Below, piece by piece: positions 22,380 to 34,289 of a stretch of DNA of 64,000 nucleotides. The DNA is taken from positions 682,001 through 746,000 of the forward strand of contig NC_089432.1 of NCBI RefSeq assembly GCF_026210795.1. The letters are read 5' to 3'. The first letter of the stretch is position 1; every line of letters starts with the position of its first letter. The stretch is from Rhizophagus irregularis. Its lineage: Eukaryota > Glomeromycota > Glomeromycetes > Glomerales > Glomeraceae. The position numbers and the translations under genes are program-made. The notes beneath the pieces are model-generated. The model searched no databases. It was not told where the DNA came from and saw only the letters and a list, made by a program, of their open reading frames with translations.

Positions 22380-24516
22380 AATTTCACATAGCATACCTCT
22401 AAGTCATCACAACCATCAAGTTTGCGCTATTATATTTTCGTCATTGTTTACTTTCATGTGTTCTTGCATAATGTCGTAATGCCAGCCCTGTGCTATCTGA
22501 CGACAAGAAGTACTGCATCATTTGTGTGTTTCATAATCGACATTCGATTTTATCCATTAAAAATGGCAATAAATTAATTGTTTTTGGCATTTCAAAAAAA
22601 ATAAGAAAGGGTCTTCTAATCTGTTTACATTATTATGAAAATATTATCATATTATCAACAACATCTTTGTTATAGATTTTTACGTAAATATTTTAAATAT
22701 TTTGAATTTTATGGTATCACTGACTGGTCGTTGGAGTATTGGTAGCAAGAGTGTTCACTACAAGCAGTCTTCTGCAAATTTGTCAATATGGGCTTTAAAC
22801 ATAATTTCAATGATCTATTTGCTATATTTCATTTTATTGATTCTTTTTTTACGAATTAATGTTGGAAGAATTTTATTTTATTATACTATATCACCTTATT
22901 CACAAATATTAATCACATAAAATTTGGCTTTCATGTATAGATGAATAAATGTTGTGTAATATATCTTAATTAATTAGCCAACTGTTTGGAAATTTTAAAA
23001 TTTTATTTATTGCAACCATATTAGTAAAAAGGATTTTTGTTTCACAATTTGTTTCAAAAATGATGTCGAAAAAATGTTCAGGACTTCAGGGTTTGTTTGG
23101 TGATTTTTTTTAAAAAAAAACTTAAACAAAAAATAGTAGTAAATTCGCATATCCGTCGATCTGCAGAATGCATGTGCGCTGCTAGACGAGACGTTCGAGA
23201 CGTCGAGACGGGCTTTTATATAATAGCAGATCGCCAGATATGAAAAAGATAATATATAAAAGAATTTAATGGAAATGTAAGAAAATAACCCCTTTCTCTA
23301 ATTAATGGGTTAATAACTTTATGTTATAGATAACAATTTCATGCTACTTTGCATGTTTAAAATTATACTATTTAAGTTATGAGTTGTAAAGGTTTAAGAA
23401 TTAAGACTTGGGAAATTCGTATGTTTTTATTTCTTTCTTTGCTTATATCACATTTTAAAAAAATTTAAGTAATAATAATGATTTTATTATATAAAAATTA
23501 CCTTTTGTAGATCGATTTAAAATACGTAATATTTATTTGATGTATTCAGGTTAAATTAGTTCGGCATTATGAACTTTACCCTTTCAGTTTTTAATTTGAA
23601 AAAAAAAAAATGTAAATTATTTTTTTAGCATTTGTACACAATAAATTTATTACAATAAATATAAAAACAAATTAAATGAAGTTCGATTTTCCGTTAAAAT
23701 TCGTGATCAACAAAATTGCTGCGCCACTACTATTATGGTGGTTATCGACCACGATCAAAAAATTAATTTTTAAATTTTATTATCCAGAATTTCGGGTCAA
23801 ATCCGGATTAACCGAATAAAAACCGCAATTATCCGGAAAATTATCCGGTTGAACCCGGTTATGGATCGAAGCAATATTATCAACAACTCATTAATAATTA
23901 AAATTTTTATTTTGAAATATAGAAAAAGGAAGAAAAATTTTTAATAAAGTTATTACAACTTACAAAGCTTATTTATTTAACATCATGTTATATTATGGTT
24001 TTTTTTATTTTTTATTTATAATTTATCTAATTTTGGACACTAATTGATTGAAATTCAGTTGATAATCTATATTTGAGATGATCATATCTAATTGAAATTT
24101 GACTTAATAAACAATATATGTGGATCCTTTTATAATTTTGGGTTATCTACCTTGTACATACCTTTTTAAATTTATTAAATTTATTAAAATGAGAATGAAC
24201 GTAAATCGTTCATTAGTAATTGCCGATCATTTGTGACTACTTAATGATCGACATCAATTTCCTTTTTGAACGATTATATGACAATTATAGAAAGACTTTT
24301 TTGTATTTCCAAATACTTCATTAAAATTGTCAAATAAAAAAACAAGAAATATGGACAAAAAACGGAAATATGAACGGAAATATGGACAAATATGGTTAAA
24401 AAAACGGGAAATATGGAAAAGACGTTACGCTTCAAACAACCAATCATGCACATCATAAATATTCTATATAAATATGATAAATATAATGTTAAAGAAATTA
24501 AAGACTATTAATAATA
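22380..24516. other. Intergenic upstream of the ion channel
   Basis: Apparent ORFs at 22490-22675 and 22702-22920 have no recognisable motif and weak coding character. At about 23160-23230 there is a small GC-richer patch with repeated GAGACG. At 23790-23870 lies a patch of ATCCGG/CCGGAT words. The 24.3-24.45 kb stretch has several GGAAATATGGACAAA-like repeats close to the gene start. No gene is recognised. Confidence 0.4.
23790..23870. repeat. Palindromic CCGGATAA-type simple repeat
   Basis: TTATCCGG and CCGGAT/CCGGTT words recur in both orientations over about 80 bp, in the style of the interiors of the hAT-like MITEs elsewhere in the window. I could not define terminal repeats or a duplication. 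Confidence 0.3.
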
Positions 24517-27500
24517 ATGGTATTCCCGCAACATAAAAAATTATCATATTTATTAAATGATGAAGAAAAAGCAGAAATCGATTCAATTTGTTCATTTGAT
24601 TCAAAACATTTAATCTCATGTGATGACCATCAATATATTGCTGTAAGTTCAGATGGTACTCAAATAGTAACATTAAACGCAGAAACTTATCAATTAAAAT
24701 TATGCAAATTTGATAAGATAACACAATTACGTGAAATAAATTGTGCAGGATTTAAAAATATTGATATGCCTTTGGAAAAAATAAAATGGAGTTTATCAAT
24801 ATCCAACGAATTTACTTTGGCTGATGGGACTATCGATGTTCTAATTGCTGTCTCTCATTTTAAATCTGAAATAAATTATAAAAGTCATTTTGATGATGAA
24901 GAAATTGATGATATCAATAATTATAGTGATGATATGATTTATACTGAAAAAAGTTTGGCGTCTACATGGATTATTTCTGTGGCACAACAGTCAAGAATAT
25001 TTTCTAGTATCAATAATCTCGGCGGTATCGTTAAATTCTTGGATAATAAAGGTGATGATTCAACTGAAATAGTTCTTATTAATATGGATGGAATCATTAA
25101 ATATTTAATAAAACATGAAAAAATTAGAGGAATGATTAATAAAAAACATAATGATATGTTTAATTTCTTTCGCTCTAATGAATCAATTGAATATTTTAAT
25201 TTTCCAACAAAATTTTTAAACCAATTGAAAAAGTCTTCGATGAATGAAACTTGGTTTTTCGTTCAACGAAGGTTAGTGAAAGGACGGCTCGTTGTAGAAG
25301 ATTATAAAGATAAAATACAAACTGTTGAAATGTATAATTTAAAAACAAATTTATTAGAAAATACTTTTCAAAAATTTGAAAAATATGTTATGGGAAATGG
25401 TCCTTCCTGTTTTGCTATTTCAAATAATGAAACACTTTTTGCTTATTGTCATGGTGCAAATTGTATTACTATTTATTTAATGGAAAATGGTTTAAAAGTT
25501 ACTACAAGGAAATTTAATGATAAAAATATTCAAATACTTTTTTTTGATTTTATACAAGAAGATAGTAAATTATTAATTGTTATTGAGAAAGGAAGATATA
25601 ATAATGATACTGAAGAAATTGATATTATACCTATAATTGTGATCTGGGATTTATTTGATTGTTCTGATAATTGTGTTAAAAGAATAAATGATAGTTATTC
25701 ACTCTTTCCCACAAAATATGAATATCCTCAAAGATTAATAAATTCTTCTGGAAACCTTATTATTATAACAGAAGGTGGAACTATTATTTCAATATTAGAA
25801 GAATCAGAAATTATTAAATTATTAAGCTCTGAAAATAATAATATGAGAAATATTATTATACTTGATAATTCTCATTATATTAATGATACTTTTTTGTCAT
25901 CATCGTCCTCGCCTATAACAGATTATCATTTAATTTATAATTCTTTTGGAGAACGTTTATGCTTTAAACCTGAAAATAATAAAGAAATTATTATTAAAAA
26001 TCCTGAACCATGGTTACAAAACAAAAGATACAAACGTATTTCAGTATATCTTGATGATAATAAATCTATTCAATTAATTATTGGAGAATTAACTGTTCAA
26101 GTATGGCGTAAAAGAAAAAGTGGTTCAAAAGTTCTTGAATACATTTGGGCAAATAAGCACACAGAAAAACATAAGCAATTTCAAATTCATCTTTTAAAAG
26201 TCGGACTTAATGGATTCTATTTAAAATTACATATACCTTCTGGAAATTCACCTCAACTTGGAAATGAAATTGAGTTTGAATGGCCTGAAAAAGTTAATAC
26301 TCCAGTAGATGCATGTCAAACATTAGAATTCCTTGAAAAAACAAGGCGTGAATCTAATAATTTAAAGGAAAAACTTCATATTGAAAATTTAATTCAAAAA
26401 ACCGAGATTATTATCAAAAAATTTTTTGTTAAGAAATGTGGACTGTGGAGAATGTTAGATATACGTTTTGATATTATGGCAAATCTCATTCGTGGTAATC
26501 GTGTTTCTATCATCAGAAAAATTTTATCTTCTAAATCCGGTGATGGAAAAAGTAAATATCTACATATTCCAAGATGTTATTCTTGGAGCAAACAAATTAA
26601 AGAAACCGATCTTGAGATTGCTATTAAATGCACAAATAGAAGACATCGTAAATATACAATTATAATTAAGTATTTATTAGACTATTATTCAGATAATGCA
26701 ATAAAGACTTCAAATTGGATGTTTACCGTTGTTAAAGCAATTCCATTACTCTATGATAATCAATTAGCATTTTATGTTAAAGAATTATTTCAAAAACCTT
26801 GTTTTGGTTCTAATGAAGTTTGCTTGAAACGAATCAACATTTCCAGTAAGGTTATGAAAGATATTATCAAAAACAATAAGAAAAATATACATGCGATAAA
26901 AGTGGATACTTCACTTCCCAAGAAAAATAATGGGGATGGTTTTATACGAAAATTATTTTCTCGAAAACAAAGGTAATATTTGCTGTATATTAATTAAATA
27001 AAAAGTATTTGGTGAATTAACAATTTTTTTAAAAATATTTAGTGAGAAAATGACAACTTCGAACGTAATAGGGACAAAATCATCTTCTACTCCTAATCAA
27101 GTTTACGTCGTTCCTCTCCCAGATTTCACTTTGTATCCCGAAGGAATTGATGATAAAAGAAAAGAATGTTGGATGATTTTTCTTAAATTCCTAAAGTTGC
27201 TGATTTGGCCACGTGGGCATGTAATTAGAAAAGAAGAAAAAATGAGTCCATTCTTACGAATGATTAGAAATGAAAATAGTGCAGAAATTTATGATAATCC
27301 ATCAATAGCCGCAATAATAGATTTTAAGTGGAATTTGGCGAGAAGTTTTTTCTTTAGAAAAATATTATTATACTTCATATTTACAATGTGTTATGTCTTA
27401 ATGGTGTATAGTTTTGAAGGTTATAGAATTGCTCCTTTAACTGAAAATGATGAAAATGTTGCTATTCTGGTTTCGATAGTTATATATTATTCTGCAATAT

Positions 27501-28922
27501 TGATTGGATTTTTTTGGACTGGAGGTTATTTATTAAATACTGAAAGAATTCGGCTAAAATATGATGGATGGAAAAGATATTTTAATTTTTATAATTTTTT
27601 TGATTCGGTTTCAATACTTCTGCCAATGATATGTTATTTTACTGGATTTGTAAGATATAAAGCTGATTATATGACACCATTTACAATTTTGGTAATTTCA
27701 TTTGAGCATTTATTGGTAAGCTTATTTAAAATGTCTACATGCATTATAACATTTCATATGATATTATAAATTAATTATTATTAATTATACCAATTTTTTT
27801 TTAAAAAAATAGTTATTACGATATTTTGAAAAAACTGGGGCTTACATTTATATCATTGACAACATTTTGAAACAAATAATACCATTCTTACTTTTTATTC
27901 TTTTGTTTGTTTTCGGGATTGGTTTTTCAATGTTAGTTAAATTTAATTTGTGCAACCAATATTGTTCTCGTAATTATTAACTCATGAACCTTTGTATTTT
28001 ACTTGATAGGTTTGCTTTACTTAAGGATAATCATATTAAACCCGAAGGTACTACATATCAATTCGATGTAAATGGAAAAGACACTATTGAAATGAAACAA
28101 AGGATAGATGTAGATAATTATTATGCAAATTTACTTAAATCTATCGAAGCAGTTTTCTTTTGGACAAATGGTCGTTGGGATCAATTAGATCAATGGAATA
28201 TCTGGGAAGTAGATGTTATTTCTATCATTGGTAGTATTCTTCTTGTTACAATTTTACAGAATATGTTAATCGCAATTATGACGTAAGTGTTAACTTATAT
28301 TTGAATGATAATCAACTATGCAAAACTATCAACTAATTATTTCACTATTAGTTCGGCATTTGATGATGCAAAAGAAATTAGTAGACATGCCGTATTAAAA
28401 TTTCGGGCAGAAATGATTGCAGATTATGAAACAATTGAAAAATTATCTGGAAATGAAGATGGAAATCCTCGATATATATATTTTACTGCAAATTCTAATT
28501 ATATTGAAAGATGGTTAAAAAAATCTAAAAAAGCTAGAGACAATCATAAAAATTTATTAGCTAAAGTTGATGATGATGGTGATGATTCTAATGATGATGA
28601 TAATTGTGATGATGATAATTGTGATGATGATAATTGTGATGATGATAATAGTGGTGGTAATATTGTTGATAGTGATGGAGATCTGACCAATTCTCTTCAA
28701 ATTCCTTCTTCTAATACTTTTAATACTTTACAAAGTGAAGAACAAGTAATTCCATTATCATCATATTGGTTCGTTGATGAGGATGAAAATAAATCCCAAA
28801 CTTTATTAATAACTTCTTTAAAAATTCAATCTAATGATAATAATCAAATATTACAGGATAAAATTGATCAATTAATTTATTTATTACAAAATCAAAATAA
28901 TTGTTGTTCAAATAATGTTTAG
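24517..28922 (+). CDS. TRP-like ion channel with large N-terminal cytosolic region
   Basis: Five exons give 1363 residues in frame: 24517-26972, 27043-27715, 27813-27931, 28010-28282 and 28352-28922. The third donor is the least certain; GTTAGT at 27932 keeps frame, and GTGCAA at 27950 is an alternative. Residues 1-820 are soluble, with beta-propeller-like short repeats early on (YIAVSSDGTQIVTLNAETY) and later a Lys/Arg-rich helical part. Six hydrophobic segments follow: FRKILLYFIFTMCYVLMVY, VAILVSIVIYYSAILIGFFW, FFDSVSILLPMICYFTGFV, MTPFTILVISFEHLL, IPFLLFILLFVFGIGFSM, and, after a pore-like AVFFWTNGRWDQLD, VISIIGSILLVTILQNMLIA. The last runs into MTSAFDDAKEIS, as in TRP/polycystin-type S6 ends. 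The C-terminal tail carries a DDDNC repeat. It is probably a cation channel in a cell membrane; ligand and ion are unknown. The Ion_trans fold is inferred from topology. Confidence 0.82.
28593..28649 (+). repeat. 15-bp in-frame microsatellite encoding DDDNC
   Basis: GATGATGATAATTGT is repeated three and a bit times within the last exon of the channel gene. It gives a Cys-spaced acidic stretch in the cytosolic tail. Confidence 0.85.
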
Positions 28923-29885
28923 TTTTATTAATTGATAGTTAGTAACATATTACTATTTAGTACTTTTCCTTTTCTAAAACAAATTATTACGTTAAATATG
29001 TAATAAAGATTTATTATTTCTTGAATACTTTTTTCCAAATAATAATAAAATTTGAATTTGCATTATTGTATAATAACTGGTAACTTCTTTACTAATTTAC
29101 AAAATATGCAATTTTTTTCAACAGTAACACAATTTACACATATTAATATTGTACAATACTTGTTATTGCAGTATTCAAAATGATGTCTATTAAATATAGT
29201 AAGGTAGTGATAGAATAACACGCAAATAAATTGGTTCACAAAACACAAAAAAATGTATATATATAAATGTATGTAACGTAACATTTAAATTTTCGACATT
29301 TAATTCTTAATAACGGTAAATTAATTATTTCATAATATCATATTATTTATAATAATAATGTGAAAAACTTATACGGACATTTTTGTATTTGTAGTTTCGT
29401 TTAACCGTTAAGCGCTCCACATGGCCCATTTGTTTCATCGCTTCATATATTTTCTCATCTTTCAGAAAATCGTAAATCTCAAGTTACGTGATGTAAAGGA
29501 AAAATGTTTATCCAAATAGTTGCTGTTTCCGTTTTGCGGTTTTTGTGTAGCTGATTTATTTTATTTTCCATGTTTAAATTCTTTTGTTCTCCATATCAAC
29601 TCAATAAAAAGGCCAATTTTCATAAATGAAAAAATTCACAAGCAAAAAAAAAATTTTTTTTTTTTCCACATTACAATATATATAATATATATTTTTTTTC
29701 ACATTTTTTTTTGTTTTATTTTTTTCCGGTTGTTACGCTTCCGCCCAGACTTACTTCTTTTGATTCCGTTACTCGTTTCTTTTTTCTTTTCTGATTCTAA
29801 CTCCTTTTAATTCTATTTTCTAAATTAAGATATAATGGCTTCAAGTTTCTCTTTATGGCTCAATATTATTCTTCTGTTACATTTT
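28923..29885. other. Intergenic, low complexity
   Basis: The 3' flank of the channel gene, then T-rich tracts around 29645-29790. No gene is recognised. Confidence 0.5.
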
Positions 29886-30274
29886 TTAAATCAAATTCTC
29901 CAAATCACATGGTACCGAAGAATTACTGCGGCTTTCGTTGGAAAAATTTTTTTCAAGAAACAGTTTAAAATGGTTCAAAAGAGCTTTGCCGTTCCATTTT
30001 ATTATAAAAGTGCCAACCAAATATGCCTCTAAAGGTCGTTTTAATACCAATCGTGAGTATTCCTGGCTATAACTTTTCCTGCTTCCATAAAAGCGTTCGG
30101 GCCTAGCAGCTAGTTCTTTCCATTCAAAGTTGACATAATCATTCACAGTTTTTATCTTGTATATTTGTTCTAAAAACTTTTTCCTTCCAGTCCTGTAAAC
30201 TCGCTATAAAAGTCTTCCATAAATTTGCATATCAACTCTTTCTGCGTCTGTGTAATTAATATGTTTTTTGACAT
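29886..30274 (-). pseudogene. Broken short gene, family not recognised
   Basis: On the minus strand an ATG at 30274 opens MSKNILITQTQKELICKFME and so on, up to a stop near 30181. A shift of one base near 30200 then restores a frame (TGRKKFLEQIYKIKTVNDYV, later WKELAARPERFYGSRKSYSQ) that runs to a stop at 29886. Together they would make about 129 residues. The even amino-acid composition and the continuity across one shift argue for a recently broken gene, or for a sequencing error. An intron is also possible, but no clean splice pair was seen. The function is unknown. Confidence 0.4.
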
Positions 30275-30329
30275 ATTTGTATATAGTTTATACGGTTTTA
30301 TTAAATAAAAAATTGTTATTATTTCTTAA

Positions 30330-30520
30330 TTTGGTCGGAAGATCAGCCAATCCTTCCAATTCCAATTCTTTTCAATATTCCAATAATTTTTTATTCATAT
30401 TATCTTACATATAATATATATGTAAATCTATGGTATTGAAAGCTTCCAATAGAAATTTTATTGGGTTGGAGGGTTGGAATTTGAAGAATTGGAAGTTTCC
30501 AATGTTCCAATGCACATCGC
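30330..30520. repeat. TTCCAA / TTGGAA palindromic simple repeat region
   Basis: TTCCAATTCCAATTC words on the left face GGTTGGAATTTGAAGAATTGG words on the right, so the region can fold back. The right edge ends CATCGCTG, whose inverse CAGCGATG resembles a hAT end, but no matching left end or target duplication was found. It is possibly a truncated MITE. Confidence 0.4.
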
Positions 30521-30555
30521 TGCACATGGGCAGTTTATAAACTAAGATGTAATGC

Positions 30556-30563
30556 ACGCCCAC
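30556..30563. repeat. Left 8-bp target site duplication ACGCCCAC
   Basis: Recurs exactly at 30706-30713 after the MITE at 30564-30705. Confidence 0.75.
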
Positions 30564-30705
30564 TAGAGGTTTGCAAACGGGACCCGGAACCCAGAAACCC
30601 TAACCCGGCCCGGACCCGGATCCGTGTTTAGGCCGGCAAATTTTCTTCAAAATTCACCCGGGCCGGGTCCGGGCCGGGTTGTAAAATAGTGGATGCAGAC
30701 CTCTA
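30564..30705. mobile_element. Short hAT-like MITE with CCCGG-rich interior
   Basis: The 142-bp element starts TAGAGGTTTGCA and ends TGCAGACCTCTA, giving 12-bp terminal inverted repeats with one mismatch. It is flanked by exact ACGCCCAC duplications. The interior is a palindromic series of GGCCCGGACCCGG words, far more GC-rich than the surroundings. TAGAGGT-type ends and an 8-bp duplication are typical of hAT MITEs. It lies about 250 bp upstream of the zinc-ribbon kinase start codon. Confidence 0.78.
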
Positions 30706-30713
30706 ACGCCCAC
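30706..30713. repeat. Right 8-bp target site duplication ACGCCCAC
   Basis: Exact copy of 30556-30563. Confidence 0.75.
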
Positions 30714-30961
30714 CTAGCTTAGAAACTATGTCGATTATTTGGCTGGGGTGCACCAATCAAATCTGAAATCCTTTGATGTGTGAAAACAAATAAGGTTAGT
30801 CTTGCAGATCAACTTTATTACAAATATGCATCTGCCCTTCGATGAAGTAGTGAAGTACTTTCAAATAAAACCGAATTTTCAATGGTACAATAGCGAATTC
30901 ACCGACAGAAATTTCCTTTTTTTTTTAGGGATTCGTTATAAGAATTTGAAAAACTATAAAT

Positions 30962-33432
30962 ATGTCAAGTTTCTTATACTGTAATATTATAAAAATGGAA
31001 CTTTTAAAATTAAATGATGAAAATTCTTTTGATCCAACACCGAAATTAAAATCTAGTCCCGTACCGATTTTTTTTGTTTCATTTAATTGTGATGATAAAA
31101 ATTGTTTTCATTGTGGAGAAGAGTATACGGAAATGACTATTTACAGATATTGCAAAAAATGTTTATCGTATTATTTAACCAATATAACCGATACTAATAA
31201 TATATACTTGGACGTACATTTATTCACAAAGGAACTGGAGTGTAATAAACATGAAATAAGTATAACAAAAGTACCACAAAATATCCAAGAATGCTGTAGA
31301 AATTGTTTGACAATATTATGCTTTAAACAAATATCTGATTATCGATTTAACCGGGATGCGGATAGTGAATCACACATTTCATATAAAAATTTAATTGAAA
31401 GTGAAAAATATTGTAATCTATGTGGAAAATTATTATATTATGGAACAGATAAAAAGAAGATAATATTGTGTTCAAGTTGTTATCTAATATCTTCCGGATG
31501 TATCGAATCAACCTTTACTAAAAAGTTTATTTCAATTATTTATTTGCCATGGTGGGATAATGTGTCTCAGTGTTATTTTTGTGATGAGGAATTAGTATTT
31601 ACATCAAAATGTCAAAAGTATTGTATGTATTGTATTATATTTTTTATTGGGTGTAGATACTGTTTAACAACAAACATAATTTTTGGATATACAAATCAAT
31701 CGCAATGTAAAAAGTGCAAAAGAATATCAACTATTACTATTGATATTAGAAAGATTATTAGTATTAACAGTGGGAATAGTGTTTTAGATGAATTTCTTGT
31801 TAGTACAAGATCATATCAATCAACAATAGCTAAATTTGTTGATAATGTAAAAAATATTGGTAGATGGTTCTCGCCAGATATAACTGCTTTTTTATATCAT
31901 GATATTGAAACATATAAAATTATGAATTATATACCATATTCTCAATTTACAAATGTAAAAGAATTAGCGGAAGGAGGATTTAGTATTGTGTATCAAGCAA
32001 CTTGGTTAGATGGTCCAAAAAATAGTGATAAAATTGCTATTTTAAAAAGATTTAAAAATTCTCGGGACGTTAGCAGATATTTTTTAGATGAGGTAAATAC
32101 TTTAGATTAAAAAATTCGTATTTGTTGTATGAAAATTTAAATTTAATCTTGAAATTTATAGTTAAAGTCGAATTATCATTGTTATTATCGTTATTTGATT
32201 AAAACTTATGGTTTTACAAAAGATCCTCAATCAGATATTTATATATTAGTTATGCAATATGCTCCAGAAGGAGATTTGCATAAGTATTTGCAAAAGAACT
32301 TTAGAGAAATTAAATGGATAAATAAATTATATTTCCTAGAATATATTATAATTGGGTATTTATATTTTAAATATATTAGTAAATGATTAATTTATAATAC
32401 AAATTTACTAATTACTATTATTTTAGACTTACTGATATTCATAGTAAAAATTTCATACATCGAGATTTCCACAGTGGGAATGTGTTGGTAAATTCGTCTG
32501 ACGATTGTTTTGTCGGGGATCTAGGATTATCACGACCTGCAAATGATAACTCATCGGATAATGAAATATATGGAGTGATACCTTATATTGCACCAGAAAT
32601 ATTTAAGGGGTCTGCATTTTCCAAAGAAACTGATATTTATAGCCTGGGTATGATTATGTGGGAACTGACAACAGGCTGTAAGCCTTTTGCTAATTTTGAA
32701 CATGATCATAGTCTTATTTATAAAATTATTGATGGTGTACGACCTGAAATTACAAAAGATACACCAGAATCCTATGCTGATTTAATGAAAAGTTGTTGGG
32801 ATCCTGATCCCAAAAAAAGACCTTCTATAAAAGAAATTTATAATATTAGTGATAAATGGCTTCAATCCAAAAGTAAATCCGATCAATCATTCGAAAATCA
32901 ATTTGATCAAGCTGAATTAATAAGGAAAAAGTTAATAGATTCAAAGAAGCTTGGACCCGAGTTCAGTGAAAAGTCTCATCCAAAAGCTATTTATACAAGT
33001 AGATCATTAAACTCTTACATTTCCAAATGTTCATCTATATTTTCTAAATGTTCATCAATAAATTTTACATCAAATGGTATGTATTTTGCTATTTAATAAA
33101 AATTATCTTTAGATAGATAAATTAATTTTACTTTATTTTTTTATAGATTACATTTCAGAAGAATTAAAATTAGACATAGATATTGAAAGGTATTATAAAA
33201 TTTAAAATATTTGTCATTTATAATTTAATCCAGCAACGAAAGTCTATAACAAATACAATTCTATATTAGTAGTGGGCTCAATTCACTTGGAATTAAGAGG
33301 AACATTGAAGAATTAAATATTAATTCTTGTGAAAATAATGGTAAATATTTTAAAATATTATTAAAATTTGTTTGCTTATATTGTTTATTTATTTTTCTAC
33401 TTTTAAAAATAGGAAAACGCATTAAAAATTAG
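30962..33432 (+). CDS. Protein kinase with N-terminal cysteine-rich (zinc-ribbon-like) region
   Basis: Six exons give 702 residues in frame: 30962-32092, 32162-32355, 32427-33076, 33147-33189, 33270-33340 and 33413-33432. Residues 45-270 hold several Cys pairs (CFHCGEEY, YCKKC, CCRNC, YCNLCGKL, CYFCDEEL, YCMYC, CKKC), which probably form serial zinc ribbons. The kinase domain covers about 325-610. It has the glycine loop ELAEGGFSIVYQATW, Lys about 362 in AILKRF, FIHRDFHSGNVL with HRD at 453-455, DLG (473-475) instead of DFG, PYIAPE, and the Arg-containing CWDPDPKKRPS. All catalytic residues are present, so it is probably active. The short last exons encode a tail with KRNIEELNIN and KRIKN, a tail style I associate with this kinase family in Rhizophagus. 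A second in-frame ATG lies at 30995. Substrates are unknown. Confidence 0.87.
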
Positions 33433-34289
33433 TTTTATGAACTCCTCTCAAATCTCAAAAAAAAATAATAATGAAGAACTATTTATAAGGCGCAGGTAAA
33501 ATAATAACTTGAAACGATTGATAAACCGAAGTTTTTCAAAAGTGTTGTCACTTCAGCAACTTTATTCATGAAAAAAAATGTATGATTTTGTAGTCAACAT
33601 ATTTTTTTATTTATATTGTCTATTATAAAAATTTTTATTTATATTAATTATTTATATTATATATATATTGCGTCAACGAATTTTTTATTTATATTATCTA
33701 TTATAAAAATTTTTTATTTATGTTAATTTCTAAAAAATGGTCGCACATTTTACAAATTTTTCCAATAGTTTTGAATGTACATTTTGATTAAATTTAACAT
33801 ATGTCGTAAAATACAAAAAGATTTCTGCTAATGACGTACGCCTAAGAAAATTCTACTTTACACTTTGGCAATTTCTCAGATAGAGCCATCGTATAAAAAT
33901 TTTCATATCCTTTTATATTCTTTTTTTTTTAAAATAGTTTGGCAAGGAATTTTCATAAATATTGATATACTAAGTTCAATAAATATAAATTTTAATTAAT
34001 CTCATTTAGTAACACGCATATGAGAAGTCGTTACACTAGTTATAATTGCAAAATATTTTGCGTATAATTAAACTAAAAATATGTTAGCCAAATTTACTGC
34101 GTCCACTGCGGTCCACGACTGATTTTTTTTGTATGGTATTATGGCCGCAGGCGCAGTAATGAGCTCATTGATGATCGATCCAGAACTACTGCGTCTGCTT
34201 CAGCCACGTTATTATTGCGGTGTGATCTGCAACACATATAAAGCAATTATTTACGAAAATTTCTTTAACCTATTTTATTATTACTCGCA
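33433..34289. other. Intergenic between zinc-ribbon kinase and Sel1 gene
   Basis: AT-rich sequence with a duplicated TTTTTTATTTATATTATCTAT block around 33600-33720. No gene is recognised. Confidence 0.45.

Noticed and set aside
22490..22920. Two 60-72 codon ORFs in the ion-channel upstream region
   Set aside because: One begins with a non-ATG codon; neither has splice partners or conserved motifs, and both are AT-rich chance frames.
27984..28286. A separate small channel gene starting at 27984
   Set aside because: The frame is an exon of the larger channel gene: it has a TAG acceptor at 28008-28009, a GTAAGT donor at 28283, and phases that agree with the neighbouring exons.
30330..30520. 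A fourth complete hAT MITE built on TTCCAA repeats
   Set aside because: Only one plausible end (CATCGCTG) is present; no matching left terminus or 8-bp duplication was found.
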